Below, one piece after another: positions 6,637 to 14,136 of a stretch of 18,137 nt of DNA (position 1 is the stretch's first letter; the number at the start of each line of letters is the position of its first letter). The notes under the pieces were generated by a model, which saw only the letters and a list, made by a program, of their open reading frames with translations, did not search any database and was not told the origin of the DNA. Origin of the DNA: an uncultured Collinsella sp. (GTDB taxonomy: Bacteria; Actinomycetota; Coriobacteriia; Coriobacteriales; Coriobacteriaceae); assembly GCA_900545875.1 (NCBI GenBank), contig URAQ01000008.1:1-18137 (forward strand), in the 5' to 3' direction. The position numbers were made by a program, and so were the translations under genes.

Positions 6637-8392
6637 ACGTATCCTCCACGACCTTACCGCCGTCTTGCACGTAAAAACACTTCATGCCGTACTGTTTGCC
6701 ATCGTCGGTAACGTAATAGTCAAACGCATCTTGCGTATAGCCGTCGGAGTTAGTGGCACGCACGCGCACAAAGTACTGGCCGGTATCGGGCGCATCACTG
6801 GTCACCTCGGGAAGCAGCACGTCCTCGGCCTTAAAGACCACATCGCTTATGGCATAGTCGCGCGCAAGTTCTACGGTGTAGCGAATGTCGCGCGCCTCAA
6901 AGTCGTAGGATGCATCCCAGTTAATGCGCAGCTTGCCGTTATCGATCTGCGGCACACCGATGTAGAACGGCATGGGCTTTTTATAGCTCTCGCGGAAGCT
7001 CTTATAGTTCTCTTCGATCTCGGCCGGAATCGCCGCGGCGATCTGCTCGTATTGATCCTTGGTGACAGGCAGATTATCGATATCGGGCGAAGCGAAGACC
7101 AGGGATTCAGTCACCTCGCGGTAGTGCTTGATCATCTTGGTCAGGCGAGTCTCGGTCAAATACGAGCGCAAGTCCTTGACGGCACGGTCGAGTTCGCTGC
7201 GGAACGACTTGCTGCGCAACGCGCGGTTAAACAGCACGTTACCCCAGTAGTTGCTTGCGCCGCGCTCCCAGCTCGCGTAGTCCGAAAACCCGGTAAGAGA
7301 AAGCTCCAGCTTACGCAGCATGCCGTCGTTATCCCAATCCAGGATATACCAGACCTTGGAGTTAAGCGGGCTGTACAGATAGCAGTTACGGTTCTGCGTA
7401 TCGCAGTTGCCCGTCAGGATCTGAAACGCCAACCAATAGACCAGGTTCTCGGTATCAAAGTAGGTGTCGAGCACGTCATCGATCTTTTGCGATTCGTCGT
7501 TGAGCTCATCGAGCATCTCGATGAGCTTGGTGTGGTCCGTATCGCCCTTAATCTCGAGCATGCCTTCAAAGCTTGCCTGGTTGTAGTCGGGATCATCGGC
7601 AAGCTTAATGGTGTCCTCGTAGCGATGGAAATCAAAGCTGTTCACCTTGTACAGGTGCCCGCTCTTATCTAGGCCATGTGCCTTAAGCGCCGTCTTGTTG
7701 AGCTGCTCCACCTGCGTAAACAGGCCGTAGTCCTCAAAGGTATCGTTTGACTTTTCGGTCTGGTCGCACACCCACAGATGCACAAACTGCGTGCGCAGGC
7801 CCATCATCTGGGGAATCCCGCGGATAAGGTCATAGGCCATCTTGTTGCGAAAACGCATACCCTCGCCCATGTGCTTGTTGAGCGCAATCGCACGCTGCTG
7901 GCGCCAGGTACCTTTTCCTTTTTTGAGCTCCACCTTGTAGTTCTTCTGCGTATAACCGCTCGACGTCTGGCCACGCACCTGCACGGTGGCATTGGGCGCT
8001 TCCTCGCCATAGCCAACCTCGCCGGCAACTGGGCCCTCTTCGTCGCCCGGCTGCAGCAGGCCCATAACCTGATAGCGCGTCACACCCATGTCGGCATAGT
8101 CATACACCGAGTACGCGTTGATCTCTGCCCAGCTGTGGTCGGTGTTCTCGGAGCTGTTGCCGCGCGAGACCGTCAGGTACATGGTCACAATGCCCGAGTC
8201 GTCGTAGACCTCGTACAGCTCGTCCTTATCGCGCAGGTGCTTGGTGCCGTCCGAGGACTCGGCCTTTTTAATCTTGTCCTGCTTTTTGACCTTTTTAGTC
8301 GAGGATTCGTCCTGAGACGAGCAGCCCGAAAGCAACAGCGCGCCGGCAGCCGCCTCAAACAGGCGACGACGAGACATCATCCTATCGGTCAT
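6623..8392 (-). CDS. CotH-type kinase lipoprotein
   Basis: A 589-residue secreted lipoprotein of the CotH kinase family, whose Bacillus member phosphorylates spore-coat proteins. The N-terminus has a twin-arginine-like SRRRLF (7-12), a hydrophobic stretch and the lipobox LLSGC with C24 as the lipidated residue. A Lys-rich linker (about 33-43) follows, then the kinase domain (about 65-430). Expected catalytic features are present: NYKVELKK (151-158), DYGLFTQVEQ (221-230), D331 and N336 within the GNCD...N segment, and metal-binding DWDND (352-356). The last ~110 residues resemble a fibronectin type III-like beta domain. It overlaps pelG by 11 bases with GGGGAGG before its ATG, so it belongs to the Pel operon. 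Its substrate is unknown; the surface location suggests an exported protein or the polymer. CotH kinases use ATP in vitro, and where ATP would come from outside the membrane is unclear. Confidence 0.88.
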   Translation of the reverse strand: MTDRMMSRRRLFEAAAGALLLSGCSSQDESSTKKVKKQDKIKKAESSDGTKHLRDKDELYEVYDDSGIVTMYLTVSRGNSSENTDHSWAEINAYSVYDYADMGVTRYQVMGLLQPGDEEGPVAGEVGYGEEAPNATVQVRGQTSSGYTQKNYKVELKKGKGTWRQQRAIALNKHMGEGMRFRNKMAYDLIRGIPQMMGLRTQFVHLWVCDQTEKSNDTFEDYGLFTQVEQLNKTALKAHGLDKSGHLYKVNSFDFHRYEDTIKLADDPDYNQASFEGMLEIKGDTDHTKLIEMLDELNDESQKIDDVLDTYFDTENLVYWLAFQILTGNCDTQNRNCYLYSPLNSKVWYILDWDNDGMLRKLELSLTGFSDYASWERGASNYWGNVLFNRALRSKSFRSELDRAVKDLRSYLTETRLTKMIKHYREVTESLVFASPDIDNLPVTKDQYEQIAAAIPAEIEENYKSFRESYKKPMPFYIGVPQIDNGKLRINWDASYDFEARDIRYTVELARDYAISDVVFKAEDVLLPEVTSDAPDTGQYFVRVRATNSDGYTQDAFDYYVTDDGKQYGMKCFYVQDGGKVVEDTYEEG

Positions 8393-9926
8393 CAGAACCT
8401 CCCCAATGCTTGCGATACACGTGAACTACTGCGCGCTCAAACGCGCCATGTGGCTCACCCTCATGGCGACCTTCCTCATAACGCTGCTCGGCACGATCGA
8501 GCAAGCGGCCCAGCTGTGTAAAGCGACCCGTCTTGTCGGTCGCCACAATGGGCTGCTGGCTCAGGATACGATACGGCAAGTTGGCGGTATAGGTATCGAG
8601 CCGCAGCAGCGCCACGATAAAAAACACCGCCGCACCCAACAAAAAGCCAAAGCCGTAAAACTGCTGCGGCAAAAGCAACGACACGGCAGTCGCCAGCCCG
8701 GCCACACCGGCAAACAGGCCCGAGGCCAGCACGGCTCCCTTGTAGTCGGTAAAGTACAGCAAGATAAGCATCACCGTATTGCCCACGGCATACAAGCCAT
8801 AGCCCACGCACAGCGTACGAAAATAACCGTGCATCAGGTTGTTAAAGCCCAACGGCAGGGCCGACAGCACCGTGGTCTCGAGCGAAATGACCGCAGCAGT
8901 CACAAACAGCTGCTTGAGCGCACAAAAGCGCAGTTCGCTGTTGAGCGTGGAGAGCATCTCCTCCTCGGCCACCACAATGTCGCCCACCACGCCACCGTCG
9001 TTGAACAGGCTGTAGTAGTCGCGGTAGCGCGGATAAAAGTTGACCTCGACCGAGACCACAAAGTTGACGGACGTGACCAGGATCGTCAAAAACGCGATGA
9101 GCGCCGGCACATCGTGGTAGGGCGCACCATAAAACAAGCCCTTGACCTGCACGCCAATGGGACCGGCCCATATTATCACCAAGTGCGCAAAGAGGCCCAG
9201 GTTGGTAAACAAGCCCGTGAGCGCCAACGGCATAAACTGATCAAGCCACCGTAAATAGAGCCAGGGGCTGCGATCGCTCTGCGGAAAATACCGGTACAGC
9301 AGCACCACGTCCCAGGCGAGCATGACGCCGTAGCCCAGAGCAATTGATGCCAACAGGCCCTCGACCGGCGGCAGTCCCAGCGCCAGCGCGGCCAGGGCGC
9401 ACAGGCACGCCACGCCAATGGCAGCCGCAAAGCTGCACAGGATACCGCGGTAATCCTTGATGGCCGTGAGGTAACTCATGCCGTTCCAGTTGACGATCAT
9501 AATGTTGAACAGCCACAGGCACAGAAGCCCCTGCAGCAGCGTGGCGCCCGAGAACAGCAAAAAGACGCCGTAGAGCACCGTGCCCGCAACGAGCATAATG
9601 GCGTTGGAGCCCCAAAACGAAGGTAGGATCTCATCCTCGCGCTCAGCAAAAAGCATATCGGCCAAAAAGCGCGTGACCGACATAGAGAAAAAACTCGTGA
9701 GCGTGAGCGACGCCAGCAGCGTATAGGTCACCATGCACACCAGCAGATCTTGGTTGGCACGGCCCACACCCCACAGACCGCACAGCACCAAGATACCCAC
9801 CTGGAGCAGCACGCCCAGCAGCATGGGGCCCGTGCACACAATGCCGGCGTAGCCATAGGCGCGCATCGTGGCAAACAGACCCTTGCGCCTAAACAGGCGC
9901 TTGAGCTCAAAACCGATTCCGGCCAC
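8382..9926 (-). CDS. pelG: PelG, Pel exopolysaccharide transporter
   Basis: A 514-residue polytopic membrane protein of the MOP exporter superfamily that, with PelF, PelD and PelE, should move the nascent Pel polymer across the cytoplasmic membrane. The N-terminus MAGIGFELKRLFRRKG (1-16) is the signature of PelG, and about twelve hydrophobic helices follow across residues 20-460. The start is GTG (9924-9926) with a long GAGAGGGGGAG upstream; it lies three bases beyond the pelF stop. Compared with Pseudomonas PelG (about 456 residues) it has a charged, non-hydrophobic C-terminal extension of roughly 45 residues (about 468-514, rich in Glu, Arg and His) that should be cytoplasmic. Identity is secure from the signature and from the position behind pelF. 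Confidence 0.95.
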   Translation of the reverse strand: MAGIGFELKRLFRRKGLFATMRAYGYAGIVCTGPMLLGVLLQVGILVLCGLWGVGRANQDLLVCMVTYTLLASLTLTSFFSMSVTRFLADMLFAEREDEILPSFWGSNAIMLVAGTVLYGVFLLFSGATLLQGLLCLWLFNIMIVNWNGMSYLTAIKDYRGILCSFAAAIGVACLCALAALALGLPPVEGLLASIALGYGVMLAWDVVLLYRYFPQSDRSPWLYLRWLDQFMPLALTGLFTNLGLFAHLVIIWAGPIGVQVKGLFYGAPYHDVPALIAFLTILVTSVNFVVSVEVNFYPRYRDYYSLFNDGGVVGDIVVAEEEMLSTLNSELRFCALKQLFVTAAVISLETTVLSALPLGFNNLMHGYFRTLCVGYGLYAVGNTVMLILLYFTDYKGAVLASGLFAGVAGLATAVSLLLPQQFYGFGFLLGAAVFFIVALLRLDTYTANLPYRILSQQPIVATDKTGRFTQLGRLLDRAEQRYEEGRHEGEPHGAFERAVVHVYRKHWGGSDDR

Positions 9927-9929
9927 CGG

Positions 9930-11357
9930 CTACTCCCCCTCTCTGGACAGGTCAAACGCTTGCGCCGTCTCGTCGTACAGCGCGCGATAGTTGGCGAGCA
10001 TCTGCTCGTGCAAGAAGTACGTGGCAACGCGACGCTGGCCGCGCTCCCCCATCTCAATGCGACGAGCGCGGCTTGTGCACATGCGTTCCATGGCATCGGC
10101 CAAGCCCTTGCGATACATAGGCGGCGTCACAAAACCCGCCACGCCAAAGTCGTCGCCCGGGGCGCCTTCGAGAAGCTCGCGACAGCAGCCCACCTCAGTC
10201 GTCACGCAGGGACGGCGCGCTGCAAGCGACTCCAGCACGCTGAGCGGCTGGCCCTCGGAGATGCTCGTCAAAATGGTAAAGTCGAGCTTTTCCATGTACT
10301 CGACCACGTTGACGCGGCCGGTAAAGATCAGGTCGCGCACGCCCAGGGTATCGACCAGCGCGTGGCACTCGGCGCCGTACTCCTCGTCGTCCACGCCGCC
10401 CATGATGTGCAGGCGCACCTTGGGCAGGCGCTCGTGCAGCTCAAAGAAGGCATAAATCATGGTCTTGACGTCCTTGATGGGCGCCAGACGCACTACAGCG
10501 CCAATGTCCACCCAGCCGTCATCGGGCTTTAAGGGGATGTCCTTAAAGCGGTCGAACTGGATGCCGTTGGGGATAACCAGGCATTTGTCCGCATCGCAGC
10601 CCATATCGATCTGCGTCTTGCGGGCGTTATGGAACAAACTCGTCACACGGAAGGCGCGGCGGTAGATCTCCTCCGAAAGCAGGTAGAAAAAGCGAATCCA
10701 GCGGTCCTTAAACGACGGCACCACCCAATCGGCGCGAATGATCTCTTCCTCGCGCTCGCGGGTATAGATGCCATGCTCGGTCAGCAGCACCGGCGCATGG
10801 TGAACGCTTGAGCCCAGGCAGGCGAGCAGGCCACCGTAGCCGGTCGAGATGGCATGGTACACATCGGCCACCGGCACCTCGCTGCCCAAAAGGTAGAGCA
10901 CGGGCAGCAACATGGAACGCATGGTGTGGAATGCATCGGCAAAGGGCGTGTAGGGATACTCGGCCAGGCACACGTCGTGAAAGATATCCATAAACGTGCG
11001 GCTCTGCAAAAACGAGAGCGGATGCACGCGACGGCGGTGGAAGATATCGAACAGAACATCCCAATCCGGATTGGAGAGCGACACCAGACGGCGTAGCGCC
11101 TCGCGCTCACGGTCGTTAAAACTGGCTTCATGTTGCTCGCCCGAAAGCCGCAGGGCATCGTCCAGGAACACCTCGTGCACCTCGACCACGTTGCCGGGCA
11201 GCTCGTAGACAAACTTGCCACGGTCGGCAGCATGCGCGCCGATCACCCACAGCACAAACTCGTGCTCGGGCATGGCCGTAATGTAGCCATGCATCCAGGT
11301 AGATACGCCGCCGTGCACATAGGGGTAGCAACCCTCGAGTACCAAGCAGATTCTCAT
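9930..11357 (-). CDS. pelF: PelF, GT4 glycosyltransferase of Pel synthesis
   Basis: A 475-residue cytoplasmic glycosyltransferase of the GT-B fold that should polymerise the Pel backbone from a UDP-sugar. The N-terminal LVLEGCYPYVHGGVSTW (6-22) is diagnostic of PelF. The donor-binding half shows R290 with KDVK (295-298), the nucleotide-binding GR at 347-348, and the retaining GT4 EX7E motif with E368 and E376 in SEGQPLSVLE. Length is close to known PelF (about 500). The ATG overlaps the TGA of the upstream deacetylase gene as ATGA, with GGAGG upstream, and pelG follows after three bases. The exact sugar (GlcNAc, GalNAc or Glc) cannot be read from sequence. No nucleotide-sugar epimerase gene with intact motifs is in the window. 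Confidence 0.96.
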   Translation of the reverse strand: MRICLVLEGCYPYVHGGVSTWMHGYITAMPEHEFVLWVIGAHAADRGKFVYELPGNVVEVHEVFLDDALRLSGEQHEASFNDREREALRRLVSLSNPDWDVLFDIFHRRRVHPLSFLQSRTFMDIFHDVCLAEYPYTPFADAFHTMRSMLLPVLYLLGSEVPVADVYHAISTGYGGLLACLGSSVHHAPVLLTEHGIYTREREEEIIRADWVVPSFKDRWIRFFYLLSEEIYRRAFRVTSLFHNARKTQIDMGCDADKCLVIPNGIQFDRFKDIPLKPDDGWVDIGAVVRLAPIKDVKTMIYAFFELHERLPKVRLHIMGGVDDEEYGAECHALVDTLGVRDLIFTGRVNVVEYMEKLDFTILTSISEGQPLSVLESLAARRPCVTTEVGCCRELLEGAPGDDFGVAGFVTPPMYRKGLADAMERMCTSRARRIEMGERGQRRVATYFLHEQMLANYRALYDETAQAFDLSREGE

Positions 11358-13234
11358 TTATCGCCACCCTCCTTGCGCTCGATCGTCACGGTCTTATCAT
11401 TTGCCTTGAGCAGATACAGATTGCCCGTAAGGTGCGTCAGTTCGCCACCCGTCACCGCACCCGGCTCGCCATTATTGGCGCGGAACATGAGCCACGCCTC
11501 GTCGTGGAAATTGCCCAGGCTGAGCGTCCAGGCATCCGCGCTGGTATCCACGCTCACCGTCACGGACGAAAAACGCTGGATGGCACCGGAGCACTCAGAC
11601 GCCGTCTGGTGCCGCAGGTCGGGCGCCGACTTGGTAAGCCAGTCCAGGTAGTCGGTCAGGCCGCCCTTGTAGACTTCCCAGCCCTCCTTGGCGCCGCGAT
11701 CGGGATCGAGCAGGTCGTCCGGGTGCATAAAGTGCGTACTCACGTAGTGCATGTTGAGCTCGGACACGGCAGCCAGGCGCATATAGGAATCGTCGACCAT
11801 GCCGCCCGAGACAATACGCGGCTGCTCCACAATACCATCGCTCGCCACGCCAAACTCCTGCACGTACGGCAGGTCGGTACCGTCCTCAAAATACGTACTG
11901 GCAATAGTCTTAATGCGCGGAACATCGGTGCCGATAAGCTGGCGCGCGCGGGCCGAAAGGATATTCGACGGTGGCACGTAGACCGAGCCGTGCGCGTTGG
12001 GCAGCACCTCGTCCTGGAAGGCTATAAGCTCGTTGAGCGAAGCGACGAGCGTTTCCTTGTTCTTCCAGGTCTTGTAGTCATACAGCGTGCCATAGTCGGT
12101 ATCCCAGAGCGCCAGAGGCTGATGGTTGTAGCCGTGAAAGCCCAGCTCTCCGCCCATCTGCAGCAGCATGCCGCCAAAATAGCGGAACTGCGTGGTATCG
12201 GCCTGGCGCGCGGGCTCGGTCTGGTTGACCGCGTCCTCGTAGTTTTCGATCATCACGCCGGTATAGCGAATGCCGTATTTTTGCGCAAGCTTTTGCAGAT
12301 CGGGCCACCAGACCTTGGTGTAAAAATCCGCAATGGAAAGGCCGTAGTCACGCTTGATATAAGTACCATCGCCCGAGGGCACGGGGCTAGGAAAGTCGTC
12401 CAAATAGAACACGGCGCTGTTGATGACCGGATAGGCCGAGGCATCACCCAGCAAGCTTATGGCCGAAGCATAGAACCCACGCATGACCTTGTCGTAGATA
12501 CCAATGTTGCACACCACGGTGTGACCACTGCCGCAATCGTTAGACCAAATGAGCGGCGTGCCCGCGTCACCGGTCTTTGCCCATACGTGCGCCGTTTCGC
12601 GCAATGAAACCGAAAGCGAAGAATCGAAGGGATCCGAGAACTCGTAGCGCTCTCCTCCGCCCAACATAAAGTCATCGCTCGGCACAATGCTTTCGGCTTT
12701 CGCATAGTCATATCCGGCCGATTCGATCCCAAGCTTGGAAGCAATAGCCTGCAGGCAGTTCGAGTTATCTGGCGTCATGCCCAGCATGAGTGAGCCGCCC
12801 ACACTCACCCAACTCATCAGATCGGTCAGATGCGTACCCAGTCCGTCAAGCGAGGGCATAAGCACAATCACGCGATCAAACGACGTGAGCGATGGGATCG
12901 CGTCCGCACCGTCGGTGGCAATATCAACATCGCGATGGGCGATCTTCATGTCGAGCAGGATCTGGTCGAACTGTTCCTTTACGTCCTCGACGCCAGCTTG
13001 ATCGGAATCGGTAATGACCAGGCACGTGGGCTTTTGGCCAAAGATTGCCGAGGAGGCCGGCACCGCATCGTTGGCGGCCAGCATCCCCAGCTTATGCTGG
13101 CCCGCACTGTACTGCACGCCGGCACGCTCCACCAGCAGCACAGCGGCCATGACAATAAAGACCGCCCACACCACGAGGAGTCCCATCCAACGAAAGCGCC
13201 CTGCACGGTCGCGGATATGTTGCGCCACGCTCAT
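11354..13234 (-). CDS. pelA: PelA-type deacetylase, membrane-anchored (DUF2194)
   Basis: A 626-residue protein with one N-terminal membrane helix (about 15-35) and a large extracytoplasmic part, matching the deacetylase-only PelA form of Gram-positive Pel clusters. Residues about 68-255 look like a flavodoxin/glutaminase-like alpha-beta domain. From about 270 a CE4-like deacetylase begins: FYLDDFPSP (276-284) with the catalytic and metal aspartates D279-D280, FHGYNH (366-371) giving the metal pair H367 and H371, VYVPPSN (418-424), and STHFMHPDD (499-507) with the distal histidine. A small beta-rich tail ends the protein. The glycoside-hydrolase half of Pseudomonas PelA is absent. The start chosen is ATG 13232-13234, overlapping the pelE TGA as ATGA behind GGAGGAGG; eight more in-frame residues are possible upstream. 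It should partly deacetylate the exported polymer and make it cationic. Confidence 0.88.
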   Translation of the reverse strand: MSVAQHIRDRAGRFRWMGLLVVWAVFIVMAAVLLVERAGVQYSAGQHKLGMLAANDAVPASSAIFGQKPTCLVITDSDQAGVEDVKEQFDQILLDMKIAHRDVDIATDGADAIPSLTSFDRVIVLMPSLDGLGTHLTDLMSWVSVGGSLMLGMTPDNSNCLQAIASKLGIESAGYDYAKAESIVPSDDFMLGGGERYEFSDPFDSSLSVSLRETAHVWAKTGDAGTPLIWSNDCGSGHTVVCNIGIYDKVMRGFYASAISLLGDASAYPVINSAVFYLDDFPSPVPSGDGTYIKRDYGLSIADFYTKVWWPDLQKLAQKYGIRYTGVMIENYEDAVNQTEPARQADTTQFRYFGGMLLQMGGELGFHGYNHQPLALWDTDYGTLYDYKTWKNKETLVASLNELIAFQDEVLPNAHGSVYVPPSNILSARARQLIGTDVPRIKTIASTYFEDGTDLPYVQEFGVASDGIVEQPRIVSGGMVDDSYMRLAAVSELNMHYVSTHFMHPDDLLDPDRGAKEGWEVYKGGLTDYLDWLTKSAPDLRHQTASECSGAIQRFSSVTVSVDTSADAWTLSLGNFHDEAWLMFRANNGEPGAVTGGELTHLTGNLYLLKANDKTVTIERKEGGDK

Positions 13235-14136
13235 CTGGCCTCCTCCCCGTCGCGCCAAAACGCCAACTTTTCGCGGTTGTCGGCGCTCAAATACACATGT
13301 TGCTTGTCAATCGCATAGATCACACGGTGGACCTCGTCACCGTCGCGGCGCATCACGGCCAGGCGCAGGCAAAGCATCCAAACCTCCTGCTCCTCGGGCA
13401 CGTCTATCACCAGCTGGTCGGTCACGGCCTGCGCCTCGTCGATCTGTCCGACATCGGCCAGCGCCGTCGCGTATCGAATGCGCAGCTCAAGGGTATCCTC
13501 GCGCTCGCAGCGACGCGCAAGCAGGCGCGCGTACTGTTGGCGCTGAATCTGAGCCACGCGCCCCTCAGCCAAGCCCGAGCACAAGTATTCACCAAGAAAA
13601 TCGCAGTATTCGTTGAGGTTTTGAGCGCTCGGGTCCGTCTTAAAGGCACGCTCCAGCTGCTGCAGTTTAAGGTCGGACTCCTTGGAGATCTGCGCCACCG
13701 CCGTCGCGGCATAGTGCGCCACCTCAACGTCGTCGTTAAGCTTAGCCGCCTGCAGCTGCGCCAGGTACGCGTCGGGCTCCTCGGTGAGCATGGAGAGCAT
13801 TAGGCGGCGCCGGTATGCCGGGTCGTTGACGATGAGTGCCTCCTCGAGCGGCACTACGCCTGAATCGTCCTCACCACTCGGTACCGACATACTGCGATGC
13901 AGGTCATCGTTGAAGCGCAGCGACTCCAGCGCAGACCCTTTCAGCCCCTCGCCAAACACCGCGCTGCACACCGATAGCAAAACCACCAGCAACGGGCCCC
14001 ACAGCGGCACCAGCACTATCACAGCCAGCATGTGCCCGCGCACCGGCAGCAGGCCCAGTTTCATGAGCGTCCACAGCATCAGGCAAACCAGCGCATGAAT
14101 CAGCAGCAAGACGGCCGCAACGACAAGCGAGATCAA
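13231..14136 (-). CDS. pelE: PelE-like TPR membrane protein
   Basis: A 301-residue protein with two N-terminal membrane helices (about 3-24 and 36-60) and a helical cytoplasmic region (about 95-300) built of TPR-like pairs, for example 155-200 and 230-270. This architecture and its place between pelD and pelA match PelE, the partner of PelD in the inner-membrane Pel synthase complex. Sequence signatures are weak, as usual for PelE, so the name rests mostly on architecture and gene order. The start is an unusual TTG (14134-14136) whose TG forms TTGA with the pelD stop. A strong GAGGGGGG lies six bases upstream, and no ATG or GTG near it has a comparable site. The downstream gene overlaps by four bases. 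Tight coupling suggests fixed stoichiometry with PelD. Confidence 0.78.
   Translation of the reverse strand: MISLVVAAVLLLIHALVCLMLWTLMKLGLLPVRGHMLAVIVLVPLWGPLLVVLLSVCSAVFGEGLKGSALESLRFNDDLHRSMSVPSGEDDSGVVPLEEALIVNDPAYRRRLMLSMLTEEPDAYLAQLQAAKLNDDVEVAHYAATAVAQISKESDLKLQQLERAFKTDPSAQNLNEYCDFLGEYLCSGLAEGRVAQIQRQQYARLLARRCEREDTLELRIRYATALADVGQIDEAQAVTDQLVIDVPEEQEVWMLCLRLAVMRRDGDEVHRVIYAIDKQHVYLSADNREKLAFWRDGEEAR

Noticed and set aside
5182..6711. A 509-codon open frame on the plus strand opposite DUF4956 and VTC genes
   Set aside because: His/Arg-rich composition typical of antisense frames in GC-rich DNA; the opposite strand encodes two clear families.
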